Shown here: positions 29,288 to 37,476 of the stretch, in pieces
How the letters are laid out: each line of letters starts with the position of its first letter
Numbering within the stretch: the first letter of the stretch is position 1
DNA from: an uncultured Pseudoflavonifractor sp.
Lineage (GTDB): Bacteria > Bacillota > Clostridia > Oscillospirales > Oscillospiraceae
Assembly (NCBI GenBank): GCA_904419835.1
Contig: CAJFTA010000006.1
Coordinates: 1 to 64,000, forward strand
DNA length: 64,000 nt
Reading direction: 5' to 3'
Translations under genes and position numbers: made by a program
Notes under the pieces: generated by a model
What the model saw: only the letters and a program-made list of their open reading frames with translations
Database searches by the model: none
What the model was told of the DNA's origin: nothing

Positions 29288-30283
29288 TCATCCCCGGCAG
29301 CGGACCAGGCCGGCGCACAGCCAGCCGGCCAGGTGCCCGGCGCCTACGTTAAAGGTACAGGCGGCGCGCAGCCGCTCCAGCACGTCCGTGGCGGCGAGCA
29401 TGGCCCTGGGAGACAGGGCCCGGGCTGCCTGTGCGGCGGCGGAGCGGCGGTCGGGGTCGGCCTCGCCGCAGTCCCCGCCGGCGCGGAGCACCAGGGCGTG
29501 GCGCAGCAGCAGAATCCCCTCGGAGAAGAGCGCGGACAGACTGTCCCGGTCCCACTTCTCCAGGGAGATACAGAATTCCATCCATGCCAGCTCGTCCCCG
29601 GCGGAGAGCCGGGCAATGAGCTCGGGCGCTGCGCTGCGGGCCTGGACGCCGGTATCCCCGGCGCCCTCCAGCTCTGCCACGGCCCGGCCCAGCAGGCCCT
29701 CGCACCGGCGGGCCGCCCGGACAATGTCCTCCCGGGCCCTGTCCGGGTATCTGCGGGCGAGCCAGTCCTCCGCCTGGGCCTCGGTCACCGGCGACAGCGC
29801 CAGCGTCTCGCACCGGGACCGGACGGTCTGGAGCAGGGCGGCGGCGTTGTCGGTGAGGAGGAGGAAGGCGGCGTAGGGCGGTCCCTCCTCCAGCAGCTTG
29901 AGCATGGCGTTCTGGGCGCTGGCGTTCATGGTCTGGGCGTTTTCCAGAATGTACACCTTGCGCCCGGCCTCGTTGGGGCGGACGTAGGCGTCGGCCCGGA
30001 CAGCCCGGACCTGGGCCACAGTGATGTCCTTGCCGTCATCCCCGACGGCGGAGATATCCGGGTGAATGCCCCCCATGGCCTTGCGGCAGTCGGGGCAGGA
30101 GAGGCAGGGCCTGTCCCCCTGCTCACGGCATACAAAGGCGGCGGCCAGGAGCCGGGCCAGGGTGCGCTTGCCGCTCCCGGCCGGGCCGCTGAGGATGTAT
30201 GCGTGGGACAGGCCACGGCGGGCGGTCTGGGCCTCCAGCTGCCCCTTGAGGGCGGCGTTGCCCGCCAGAAGGCGCAGGTTCAT
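29288..30283 (-). CDS. holB: DNA polymerase III delta' subunit
   Basis: Part of the clamp loader. 331 residues: AAA+ domain with GPAGSGKRTLARLL, zinc-binding cysteines in CREQGDRPCLSCPDCRKA, the delta' region KVYILENAQTMNASAQNAML, then LLTDNAAALLQTVRSRCETL. The ATG overlaps the stop of darA by one base (TGATG). Downstream 88 bp with a degenerate T module lead to ricT. Confidence 0.93.
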   Translation of the reverse strand: MNLRLLAGNAALKGQLEAQTARRGLSHAYILSGPAGSGKRTLARLLAAAFVCREQGDRPCLSCPDCRKAMGGIHPDISAVGDDGKDITVAQVRAVRADAYVRPNEAGRKVYILENAQTMNASAQNAMLKLLEEGPPYAAFLLLTDNAAALLQTVRSRCETLALSPVTEAQAEDWLARRYPDRAREDIVRAARRCEGLLGRAVAELEGAGDTGVQARSAAPELIARLSAGDELAWMEFCISLEKWDRDSLSALFSEGILLLRHALVLRAGGDCGEADPDRRSAAAQAARALSPRAMLAATDVLERLRAACTFNVGAGHLAGWLCAGLVRCRG

Positions 30284-30606
30284 CAGACGCGCTCGAACCG
30301 CTCGATGTCCACCACGAAGATGGTGGCGCCGCCCACCAGCACCTCCACCGGCATGGAGGGGTAGTACCCGTAGCTCATCTCGGTGGTGGTGGGGATCAGC
30401 TCCTTGCGGCTGTGGGAGTGCTCCTTGATAATATCAATCACGGCCTGGACCTTTTCCTCGTCCACGCCCACCATGATGGTCACGTTGCCCGCCATGAGGA
30501 AGCCGCCGGTGGTGGACAGCTTGGTGGAGGAGAAGCCCGCTTTGGTCAGGGCCTGGGTGACGGCGTTGGCGTCGTCCCGGTTGATGATGGCAAGAATCAG
30601 TTTCAT
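30283..30606 (-). CDS. darA: Cyclic-di-AMP receptor DarA/PstA (YaaQ)
   Basis: PII-like trimer that binds c-di-AMP; output unknown. 107 residues: MKLILAIINRDDANAVTQAL, FSSTKLSTTGGFLMAGNVTI, GVDEEKVQAVIDII, and the C-terminal VEVLVGGATIFVVDIERFER. Start fixed by ATG 30604-30606 after AGGAGG. Between a decarboxylase gene and holB, as in Bacillus (where tmk also lies here; it is absent). Confidence 0.95.
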   Translation of the reverse strand: MKLILAIINRDDANAVTQALTKAGFSSTKLSTTGGFLMAGNVTIMVGVDEEKVQAVIDIIKEHSHSRKELIPTTTEMSYGYYPSMPVEVLVGGATIFVVDIERFERV

Positions 30607-30661
30607 GGTAATCCCTCCTAAAGGAACAGTGAGCGAGAGGGCGGGCCTGCCTGCCACACAC

Positions 30662-31996
30662 TTACAGGCAGAGCACCCGGCAGCCCTCTTTTTCCATATT
30701 ATAACCTATCTCCGACAAATATGCGAGATGTTTTTTCCCGATTTCCTCCCCCGGCGCCACCACGGGCACCCCCGGCGGGTAGGGGGCGATCTGGGCGGCG
30801 GACACCCGGCCCTCCGCCGCGGCAAAGGGCACGGTCTCCCAGGGGGCGAAGCGGGCCGCCCTGGGGGAGCACACCAGCCGGGGCAGGGGGGGCGGCGGCG
30901 GGAAGGGGCTGTCCCCGGCTGGCGGCGGGTTCACCCGGGAAATGGCCCCGGCGAGCCGGGCGAAGTCGGCCGGCGTGTCGGCGCAGGTGGGGATAAACAC
31001 CACGTGGCCGGCGTCCGCCATCTCGGGCCACACCCCCAGCTCCTCCAGGGCGGCCTGGACGGCAAAGCCGTCCCCGGTGCGCAGCACAAACCGGGCGGGG
31101 TCCAGAGGGGCCATGGACTCGGTCAGGGAGGGGAACCGCCGCCGCAGGTCTGCCATCAGCGCCGCGGCCCGCTCATAAGCCGCCGCTCCCTCGCCCTCCA
31201 TCCAGGCCCGGGCCAGGTCCAGGCTGGCCATGAGCACATAGGAGGGGCTGGAGCTGCCGTACAGAGACGCGGCGGACCGCAGGGCGGCGTGGGTAAGGCC
31301 GCTGCCTTTTCCCGACAGCAGCAGGGCGGTCTGACCCAGGGCGGGGAGTGTTTTGTGGGCGGACACCACGGCGATGTCCACTTTCTCCATGCCCGTGTAC
31401 CCTAGAAAGGGCAGGTGGGCGCCGTGGGCGGCGTCCACCACCAGCTTTCCACCCCGGGAATGGATCATGTTAGCCAGAGCGGGCAAATCCGACAACACAC
31501 CGTAATATGTGGGAGAAGTAATACAGAGCGTCTTGACTTCCGGGTGGGAAGCCAGCAGGTTTTCCACATCACGGGGGTCAATTGGCCCGGTGACGCCGGA
31601 CTCCGTCAGCCAGGGCCGGGGGAGAAAGACGGGGTGCAGGTCCAGCAGGGCCAGGGCGTTGTACACCGACCGGTGACATCCCCGGTCCAGCAGCACGCTG
31701 TCTCCGGGACGGCAAGTGAGGGTAAGGGCGGTCAGCATGCCCTGGGTGGAGCCGCCGGTGAGAAAGAGGCACTCTCCCATCCCCAGAGCGTCCCGCCACA
31801 GGTTTTCCGCCTCCCGGATTGGTCCGTCCCCGGCGAAGAGGTCGCCGGTGGGAGGCAGCTCGGTGAAGTCGATGGCCGCCAGGGGGGAGAATTCAGGGGC
31901 GGGCATGGCGCGGCCCTTGTGGCCGGGCATGTGCATCCGCAGGGGGTCCCGGGCGGCAAAGGCCCGGAGGGCATCGTAGAGGGGGGTGGGTCCCAT
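30662..31996 (-). CDS. Orn/Lys/Arg decarboxylase family protein (YaaO-like)
   Basis: Fold-type I PLP enzyme that removes CO2 from arginine, lysine or ornithine. 444 residues: HMPGHKGRAMP near the N-terminus, FLTGGSTQGMLTAL, VDAAHGAHLPF (the PLP Asp), and the Schiff-base Lys in SAHKTLPALGQ. Substrate cannot be told. The place ahead of darA-holB mirrors B. subtilis yaaO. Short form without the N-terminal wing domain of the enterobacterial enzymes. Confidence 0.9.
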   Translation of the reverse strand: MGPTPLYDALRAFAARDPLRMHMPGHKGRAMPAPEFSPLAAIDFTELPPTGDLFAGDGPIREAENLWRDALGMGECLFLTGGSTQGMLTALTLTCRPGDSVLLDRGCHRSVYNALALLDLHPVFLPRPWLTESGVTGPIDPRDVENLLASHPEVKTLCITSPTYYGVLSDLPALANMIHSRGGKLVVDAAHGAHLPFLGYTGMEKVDIAVVSAHKTLPALGQTALLLSGKGSGLTHAALRSAASLYGSSSPSYVLMASLDLARAWMEGEGAAAYERAAALMADLRRRFPSLTESMAPLDPARFVLRTGDGFAVQAALEELGVWPEMADAGHVVFIPTCADTPADFARLAGAISRVNPPPAGDSPFPPPPPLPRLVCSPRAARFAPWETVPFAAAEGRVSAAQIAPYPPGVPVVAPGEEIGKKHLAYLSEIGYNMEKEGCRVLCL

Positions 31997-32097
31997 GGCG
32001 TCATCTCCCGGAAAAAAGTTTCCTCCAGTATATCAAAATCCGCCCCGGCCCGCAAGGCGGAGCGCCACAGCCTTCCCCCAGACAGAAAGAACCCTTC

Positions 32098-32140
32098 CTT
32101 AACCCGTGGTGGCATTTGCGAAGCAAATGACGGATGAGAG
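32098..32140. repeat. T module 3 (partial)
   Basis: CTCATCCGTCATTTG-CTTCG-CAAATGCCACC as read on the minus strand; the second hairpin is degenerate. Confidence 0.55.
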
Positions 32141-32151
32141 GAACGGTCTCC

Positions 32152-32442
32152 GACGGGGTACTTTTCTCCGGCGAAAAGTACCCAAAAGCCGCCAGAGGGA
32201 CACAGGCGCGGAGGGGCCCTTTCAGGGCCAAACGCGCCCGTTTCCCCCTGGTACCCCCTTCAGAGACGCGTCCTGCGGCGGTGCAATTCATCGGCCACCA
32301 GACTTGAAAGCAGTTGCTTGCCGGTTCGGTGCTCTGCATGCTGTTCCCCTTCTGCCCGAGCAGAGTTACCTTCCCAGACTTGAAAGTTTCTGCAATTCAT
32401 TGGCGATCTCAATGCCGCTCCAAGTCTCTGCGTTTTGTCTCA
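32152..32442 (-). repeat. R element, copy 3
   Basis: Helices CCAGGGGGA/TCCCTCTGG (with one G-T pair), GGGCGCG/CGCGCCT, GGCCCT/AGGGCC, GTACTTTTC/GAAAAGTAC. The most diverged copy in its 5' part (GGGAAGGTAACTCTGCTCGG). Confidence 0.82.
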
Positions 32443-32507
32443 GTCACACCCGAGGCAAGCCTTTCATGGGGGAAGGCGGAACATGTTTGCAGTGATAAAA
32501 AAGCACG

Positions 32508-32546
32508 GCAAAAAGCCGGCCTGCGGACAGGCCGGCTTTTTGCCGG
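32508..32546. terminator. Strong bidirectional stem-loop
   Basis: GCAAAAAGCCGGCCTG/CAGGCCGGCTTTTTGC. It lies in the 790-bp gene-free stretch 31997-32787. Confidence 0.8.
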
Positions 32547-32642
32547 GAAAGAAGGAAAGAAGAAACGCGGCCCGTATGACGGAACTTGCTCAAGGCTCCG
32601 CCCGGGCTTGGGAAGAGTCAAGAGAGAGAGGTATCATCTCTG

Positions 32643-32671
32643 TTGACACACATATCATACCCAATTAAACT
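32643..32671 (+). promoter_or_regulatory. Possible promoter of a short RNA
   Basis: TTGACA (32643-32648), exact 17-bp spacer, TAAACT (32666-32671), plus strand. About 70 nt later comes the stem-loop at 32735-32780, so a transcript near 100 nt would result. No ORF. The plus-strand T-tract is weak (TTTCGT). Confidence 0.35.
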
Positions 32672-32734
32672 GAAATCAGTCTGAAAAAACTGGGAACATT
32701 TTGTGAACGGCGGCAGGCAATTTGTGAACATTCT

Positions 32735-32780
32735 AAAAAGACGGCCCCCGGCGGGATTTTTCCCGCCGGGGGCCGGTTTC
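32735..32780 (-). terminator. Terminator of the tyrosine phosphatase gene
   Basis: GGCCCCCGGCGGG/CCCGCCGGGGGCC, loop of A/T, then TCTTTTTAG on the minus strand. Confidence 0.88.
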
Positions 32781-32787
32781 GTCAGCC

Positions 32788-33609
32788 TTATTCCAGATAG
32801 ATGGCCCGCAGCCGCTCCAGCTTCCGGCCGTTGAAGCCCATGGGACCGGAGAGAAAAGCGTCCATAGAGCCGAACCGCTGGTCAATCTCCTCCAGCATCA
32901 GCTCCAGGCACCGCCGGTCCACCCCGGCAGTGGCCCGGATGGCGGGCATCAGGGCATCCGCCCCGCCGGGGCAGCTCCGGCGGACGTAGTCCTCCACCAG
33001 GGAGAGCTCATGGGCCAGGTACTGGTTGGTGAGGAGAAAGTCCTCCATGACGGCCTCCCGGTCCGCCCCCAGGGCGGAGAGGAGCAGGGCCGCGCCGATG
33101 CCGGTGCGGTCCTTGCCGGCGGTGCAGTGGAAGAGGAGGGCGTGCTCCCCGTCGTTTTTCAGGGCCAGATCCAGAAAGGCACGGTAGGCCTCCATGCCCC
33201 AGGCGGTAAAGAGCAGCTCGCAGTAGGACTTGTCGCTGAAGGTGCCCGCCCTGGCCATCTCCACCAGCAGGGCGGCGAAATCGCTGCGGCCCTGCTCGGC
33301 CACCGACCGGGCGGCCCGGCTCATGCCGCCGCCGTTCTCGTCCAGCACCAGCAGGTGGTAGAAGGACGCGCCCCGGAAGGCCGGATCGGGCCGGGCATTG
33401 GCCTCCTTCAGGGTGCGGAAATCCGCCACCCAGGCCAGACGGTAGTCCTGGGCCAGGATGCGGCGGTCCTCCTCCGTGGCGTCACAGAGAGCGCCGGTGC
33501 GCAGCAGCAGGCCGTGCCGCACCTTCTTCCCCCCGGCGGCGGGAATACCGCCCAGCTCGCGGGCGTTTTTCACTCCGGTAAGACCGATGGAACCGGGCAG
33601 TTGGGACAT
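32788..33609 (-). CDS. Tyrosine/phosphoinositide phosphatase family protein
   Basis: 273 residues. Active-site P-loop HCTAGKDRTG (Cys-X5-Arg, near residue 162), N-terminal NARELGGIPA and VADFRTLKEAN are marks of the bacterial Tyr_phosphatase3 (PF13350-like) group related to MptpB. No secretion signal. Substrate unknown: phosphotyrosine or phosphoinositide. RBS AAAGGAG. Single gene between two R copies and its own terminator. Confidence 0.9.
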   Translation of the reverse strand: MSQLPGSIGLTGVKNARELGGIPAAGGKKVRHGLLLRTGALCDATEEDRRILAQDYRLAWVADFRTLKEANARPDPAFRGASFYHLLVLDENGGGMSRAARSVAEQGRSDFAALLVEMARAGTFSDKSYCELLFTAWGMEAYRAFLDLALKNDGEHALLFHCTAGKDRTGIGAALLLSALGADREAVMEDFLLTNQYLAHELSLVEDYVRRSCPGGADALMPAIRATAGVDRRCLELMLEEIDQRFGSMDAFLSGPMGFNGRKLERLRAIYLE

Positions 33610-33687
33610 GAACCGTCACTCCTTTTTCTATCTGCGGCAGGAAATTGCTCCGTATGGGAAACGTCTTTTTGCCTCGGCCGAAGGCTA

Positions 33688-33966
33688 AAGCACAACGCAG
33701 AGACTCCGTGCGGCGTTGAGATCGCCGATGAATTGCAGAGAGTGGCAAGTCTGGGCGGGTAACGCTGCTCGGGCGTGGCAGTAACGGTACGCAGGGTACC
33801 GAACCGGCAAGCAACGACTTTCAAGTTTGGCGGGTCATTGGACGCCGCCGCCGCAGAACGTACTCCGAAAGGGGTCCGGGGAAACGGGGGCATAAGGCTT
33901 GCAAAAGCCGCCTGCCCCTGTGTCCCCGGCGGCTTTTGGGTACTTTTCGCCGGTGAAAAGTACCTC
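33688..33966 (+). repeat. R element, copy 4
   Basis: Helices CCGGGGA/TCCCCGG, GGGGGCA/TGCCCCT, GGCTT/AAGCC, GTACTTTTC/GAAAAGTAC; outer stem CCGAAC/GTTTGG keeps pairing by G-U. Opposes the flanking minus-strand genes. Confidence 0.85.
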
Positions 33967-34008
33967 CCCGAAGGGCGTTCTCTTGCGGGTTTGAAGTGAA
34001 CTGACAGC

Positions 34009-34069
34009 TTTCCCCTCATCCGCCCCAGTGTGCGCACTGGGCCACCTTCCCCAAAAGGGAAGGCTTATG
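34009..34069. repeat. T module 4
   Basis: CTCATCCGCCCCAGTG-TGCG-CACTGGG then CCTTCCCCAAAAGGGAAGG. It lies between R copy 4 and the end of aspS, where it may act as terminator. Confidence 0.6.
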
Positions 34070-34103
34070 CCTCGGCAGGGGCCCCCTGATGATGGGCGCG
34101 GGA

Positions 34104-35897
34104 TTAATCCTCTTCCTTCTTGGTACAGACGATGTTCAGCTCGTCCAGCTGCTGCTGGGTGACAAAACTGGGGGCGCCCATCATCAGGTCCTGGGCGTTC
34201 TTGTTCATGGGGAAGGGGATGACCTCCCGGATGGAGTCCTCGCCGGAGAGCAGCATGACCATCCGGTCCACGCCGGGGGCAATGCCGGCGTGGGGGGGCG
34301 CGCCGTAGGTGAAGGCGTTGTACATGGCGGGGAACTTGGCCTTCACGTCGTCCTCGCCCAGCCGCACCAGCTGGAAGGCCTCAATCATAATCTCCGGGTC
34401 GTGGTTCCGGACCGCGCCGGAGGACAGCTCCACGCCGTTGCACACCAGGTCGTACTGATAGGCGGTGATGGACAGGGGGTCCACCTGGCCGGCGGCGGCC
34501 TTCTTCAGAATGTCCAGGCCGCCGTTGGGCATGGAGAAGGGGTTGTGGCAGAATTCCAGCTCTCCGCTCTCCTCGCCGATCTCGTACATGGGGAAGTCCA
34601 CGATCCAGCAGAACTCATAGGTCTCCCTGTGGAAGTGGTCGGGGCACAGGGGGGCCAGCATCTTAATGAGCACACCGGCGGTCTTTTGGGCGGTCAGCTT
34701 CTTATTGCTTGCAGTGAGGCCCACAAAGGAGCCCTTCTCCAGGCCCAGGGCGGCCACCACGGCCTCCTTGATGGGCTGGACGAACTTGGCGATGCCGCCC
34801 ACAATCTCGCCGTTTTCGTCGTAGCGGAACCAGTAGACCTTGCCGCCGGACTGGACCTCCACGTCGGCGCACAGCTTGTCGATCTGCTTGCGGGTGGCGG
34901 AGAAGCCGGTGACCTTCACCGCCTTGACGGTGTTGCCCTCAAAGGGGCCGAAGCCGCAGGAGCCCAGGGCCTCTGTGGCGTCCTGGGCGGTCAGGTCGAT
35001 GCGCAGGTCGGGCTTGTCGGAGCCGTAGGTCTCCATGGCCTCCAGGTAGGGGATGCGCTTGAAGGGGGCGGAGGAGGCGGTATCATACTTGCCGTACTTG
35101 GCGAAGATGGGGGGCAGCACGTCCTCCAGCACGGCGAACACGTCCTCCTGGTCGGCAAAGGCCATCTCCATATCCAGCTGGTAGAATTCGCCGGGGGAGC
35201 GGTCGCCCCGGGCGTCCTCGTCCCGGAAGCAGGGGGCGATCTGGAAGTACTTGTCAAAGCCGGAGGCCATCAGCAGCTGCTTGAACTGCTGGGGGGCCTG
35301 GGGCAGGGCGTAGAACTTGCCGGGGTGCTTCCGGCTGGGCACCAGGTAGTCCCGGGCGCCCTCGGGGGAGGAGGCGGTCAGGATGGGGGTGGTGATCTCC
35401 ATAAAGCCGTGGGCGGTCATGGCCTGCCGCAGGGCGGCCACCACGTTGCAGCGGAGGACAATGTTGTCCTTCACCTCCGGGTTGCGCAGGTCCAGGTAGC
35501 GGTACTTCAGGCGGGCGGACTCGTCGGCCTCCCGGCTGCGGTTGATGGGGAAGGGCAGCTCGTTATGGCGGCAGCGGCCCAGCACCTCGATGGTCTGGGG
35601 CACCACCTCGATGTCGCCGGTGGGCAGCTTGGGGTTCTTGCTGTCCCGCTCCCGCACCACGCCGGTGACCTGGAGGGTGGACTCCTTGTTCAGGGCCTTG
35701 ATGGCCTTCACCATCTCCTCGGTCTCGGCCACCACCTGGGTGGTGCCGTAGAAGTCCCGCAGCACCGCGAAGCCCAGGCTGGCGCCCACCTCGCGGAAGT
35801 TTTCCAGGAAGCCCGCCAGGGTGACGGTCTGTCCCACGTGCTCCATGCGGAGCTCCCCGCAGGAGTGGCTGCGGTAGCAGGTACGCGCGTTATCCAT
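34104..35897 (-). CDS. aspS: Aspartyl-tRNA synthetase
   Basis: Class II synthetase charging tRNA-Asp. 597 residues: OB-fold N-terminal domain, YRYLDLRNPEV, GARDYLVPSRKHPGKFYALP, motif 2 FRDEDARGDRSPGEFYQLDM, the bacterial GAD insertion, and motif 3 GIAPGVDRMVMLLSGEDSIR. Whether it also charges tRNA-Asn cannot be read from this window. Third gene after hisS and an SLH gene, probably on the same T-box controlled transcript; AT-rich spacer with ATTGTA/TACAAT symmetry lies before it. Confidence 0.97.
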   Translation of the reverse strand: MDNARTCYRSHSCGELRMEHVGQTVTLAGFLENFREVGASLGFAVLRDFYGTTQVVAETEEMVKAIKALNKESTLQVTGVVRERDSKNPKLPTGDIEVVPQTIEVLGRCRHNELPFPINRSREADESARLKYRYLDLRNPEVKDNIVLRCNVVAALRQAMTAHGFMEITTPILTASSPEGARDYLVPSRKHPGKFYALPQAPQQFKQLLMASGFDKYFQIAPCFRDEDARGDRSPGEFYQLDMEMAFADQEDVFAVLEDVLPPIFAKYGKYDTASSAPFKRIPYLEAMETYGSDKPDLRIDLTAQDATEALGSCGFGPFEGNTVKAVKVTGFSATRKQIDKLCADVEVQSGGKVYWFRYDENGEIVGGIAKFVQPIKEAVVAALGLEKGSFVGLTASNKKLTAQKTAGVLIKMLAPLCPDHFHRETYEFCWIVDFPMYEIGEESGELEFCHNPFSMPNGGLDILKKAAAGQVDPLSITAYQYDLVCNGVELSSGAVRNHDPEIMIEAFQLVRLGEDDVKAKFPAMYNAFTYGAPPHAGIAPGVDRMVMLLSGEDSIREVIPFPMNKNAQDLMMGAPSFVTQQQLDELNIVCTKKEED

Positions 35898-35954
35898 GAA
35901 AAATCAACTCCAAATTGTAATATACAATATTAAAAATAACGGATTGTATTTAAA

Positions 35955-37364
35955 TTACCCCATCAGATCGGCCAGCAGGCTGTGGGAATAGGGCTGGTCA
36001 ATGGGCAGGGTGACGCCCAGGTTGTCCAGCTTGAGGGCGCTGCCGTCGGCGGCGCAGAACCACACGTCCAGACCCTCCGGGTTGGCGGGGGAGAAGGCGC
36101 ACTGGATGGTGCGCTGCACGCTGTCCAGCAGAGTAAAGGCCAGCTGGTCGGCGCCGTACATGTGGAACTCGTCCTTTTGGGGCTCGGCGGGGCCGGTGTA
36201 CAGGGCGCAGGTGGAGGCCCAGGCCACGGTCACGCCCCCCTTGCCCACGGTGATGTCGGCGGCGTCCAGGTTCCAGCCGGTGAGGGCGCTCATCTCAGAG
36301 AGGAGGTGGCGCACCACTCCGGCGCTGTCGGCGGCCGGGTCCAGGGCGGTGGGGGCGGCGGCGTAGGAGGCAAAGCTGTCCTCCGTGCCGATGTAGAGGG
36401 TGTAGGCCTGGGCCTGGGCTTCGCCGCCGGTCAGGTCCAGATAGCGGCTGTAAAACACCTGGAGGTCCAGGTCCTTGCAGTGCTCGGTGGCCATATCCCC
36501 GGTGACGCCCAGGGCGGACATGGCGGTGTTCTCCACCCAGGCCTCGTTGGTCACGCCGGAGGCGTGCTGCTCGTTCCACAGGAAGCCGCTGCTCAGGGAG
36601 CCCACGGCGGTGAGGACGGCGTTCAGATAGTCCCTGGCGGTGACGGTTTTGCCGCCGCCCTGGAAGTACACCGTGTCGGGGGCGTCCAGGGAGGCCCAGA
36701 CCACCGCGTCAAAGGTGGGGGTGAAGGACACCCGCAGCTCCTCCCGGGCCACCCGGGCCACCATGGCGGCGGCCTCGCTGCGGGTCAGGGTGTTGCTGCC
36801 GGCAAAGACGCCGTACTCGTTGACGCCGGTGAGGATGCCCGCGTTGTAGAACCGGAGCACGTCGGCGTCGCCGGTGTCGGGCAGGGCGGTGATGCTGTTG
36901 ACGGCGGCGAGCTGATCCGCGGGCAGGGCGGCGGAGAGCAGCTTGAGGAAGCCCAGCCGGGTGACGGTCTCATCGGGCTGGGACAGCAGGGAGAGGACCA
37001 CGGCGTCGTCCTGGGCCAGGCCCTTCAGGTAGTCCACCGCGCCGGCGTACCAGGGGGAACCGGCGGGGTTGTCGAAGAGGCCGTCGCCGCCGTCCAGGAT
37101 TTCGGCCATGCGGGCGGCGATGGCCGCCGCCTCGGACACAGCCATGGTGCGGTAGGGCTCGAAGCCCTTGTCCGAGCCGGTGATGAGGCCGGTCTCATAG
37201 CAGATTTGGGCGCTGGAGGCAAACCAGCTGTCCGCGGGCACGTCGGCGTACCCGGGGTAGGGGTTGAGGGAGGGGAAGCTGTCCCCGGCGGAGGCCGCCA
37301 GGGCGGGGGCGCCGGTGAGGGTGAGGGCCAGGGACAGGCCCAGGGCGATGAGCTTGCGGTTCAT
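35955..37364 (-). CDS. Secreted S-layer-homology domain protein
   Basis: 469 residues. Signal peptide (MNRKLIALGLSLALTLTGAP, cut near AASA), then SLH-type repeats (about 38-90 YADVPADSWF, 105-150, 165-215 GILTGVNEYGVFAGSNTLTR). The second half has no recognised family. SLH repeats hold proteins to secondary wall polymers. RBS GGAGG. Its place between hisS and aspS is odd for a surface protein and would put it under the hisS T-box. Confidence 0.85.
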   Translation of the reverse strand: MNRKLIALGLSLALTLTGAPALAASAGDSFPSLNPYPGYADVPADSWFASSAQICYETGLITGSDKGFEPYRTMAVSEAAAIAARMAEILDGGDGLFDNPAGSPWYAGAVDYLKGLAQDDAVVLSLLSQPDETVTRLGFLKLLSAALPADQLAAVNSITALPDTGDADVLRFYNAGILTGVNEYGVFAGSNTLTRSEAAAMVARVAREELRVSFTPTFDAVVWASLDAPDTVYFQGGGKTVTARDYLNAVLTAVGSLSSGFLWNEQHASGVTNEAWVENTAMSALGVTGDMATEHCKDLDLQVFYSRYLDLTGGEAQAQAYTLYIGTEDSFASYAAAPTALDPAADSAGVVRHLLSEMSALTGWNLDAADITVGKGGVTVAWASTCALYTGPAEPQKDEFHMYGADQLAFTLLDSVQRTIQCAFSPANPEGLDVWFCAADGSALKLDNLGVTLPIDQPYSHSLLADLMG

Positions 37365-37476
37365 ATTGAAATCCTCCAGTAAGCGGTCAGAGTGCGGCGG
37401 GACGCCGCCTGTGTATCAGACGGAAACCGGGGGGTGAAAGTTCCCTTTTGCAGCGGGTTGGGCTGCCCGGCCCGGC

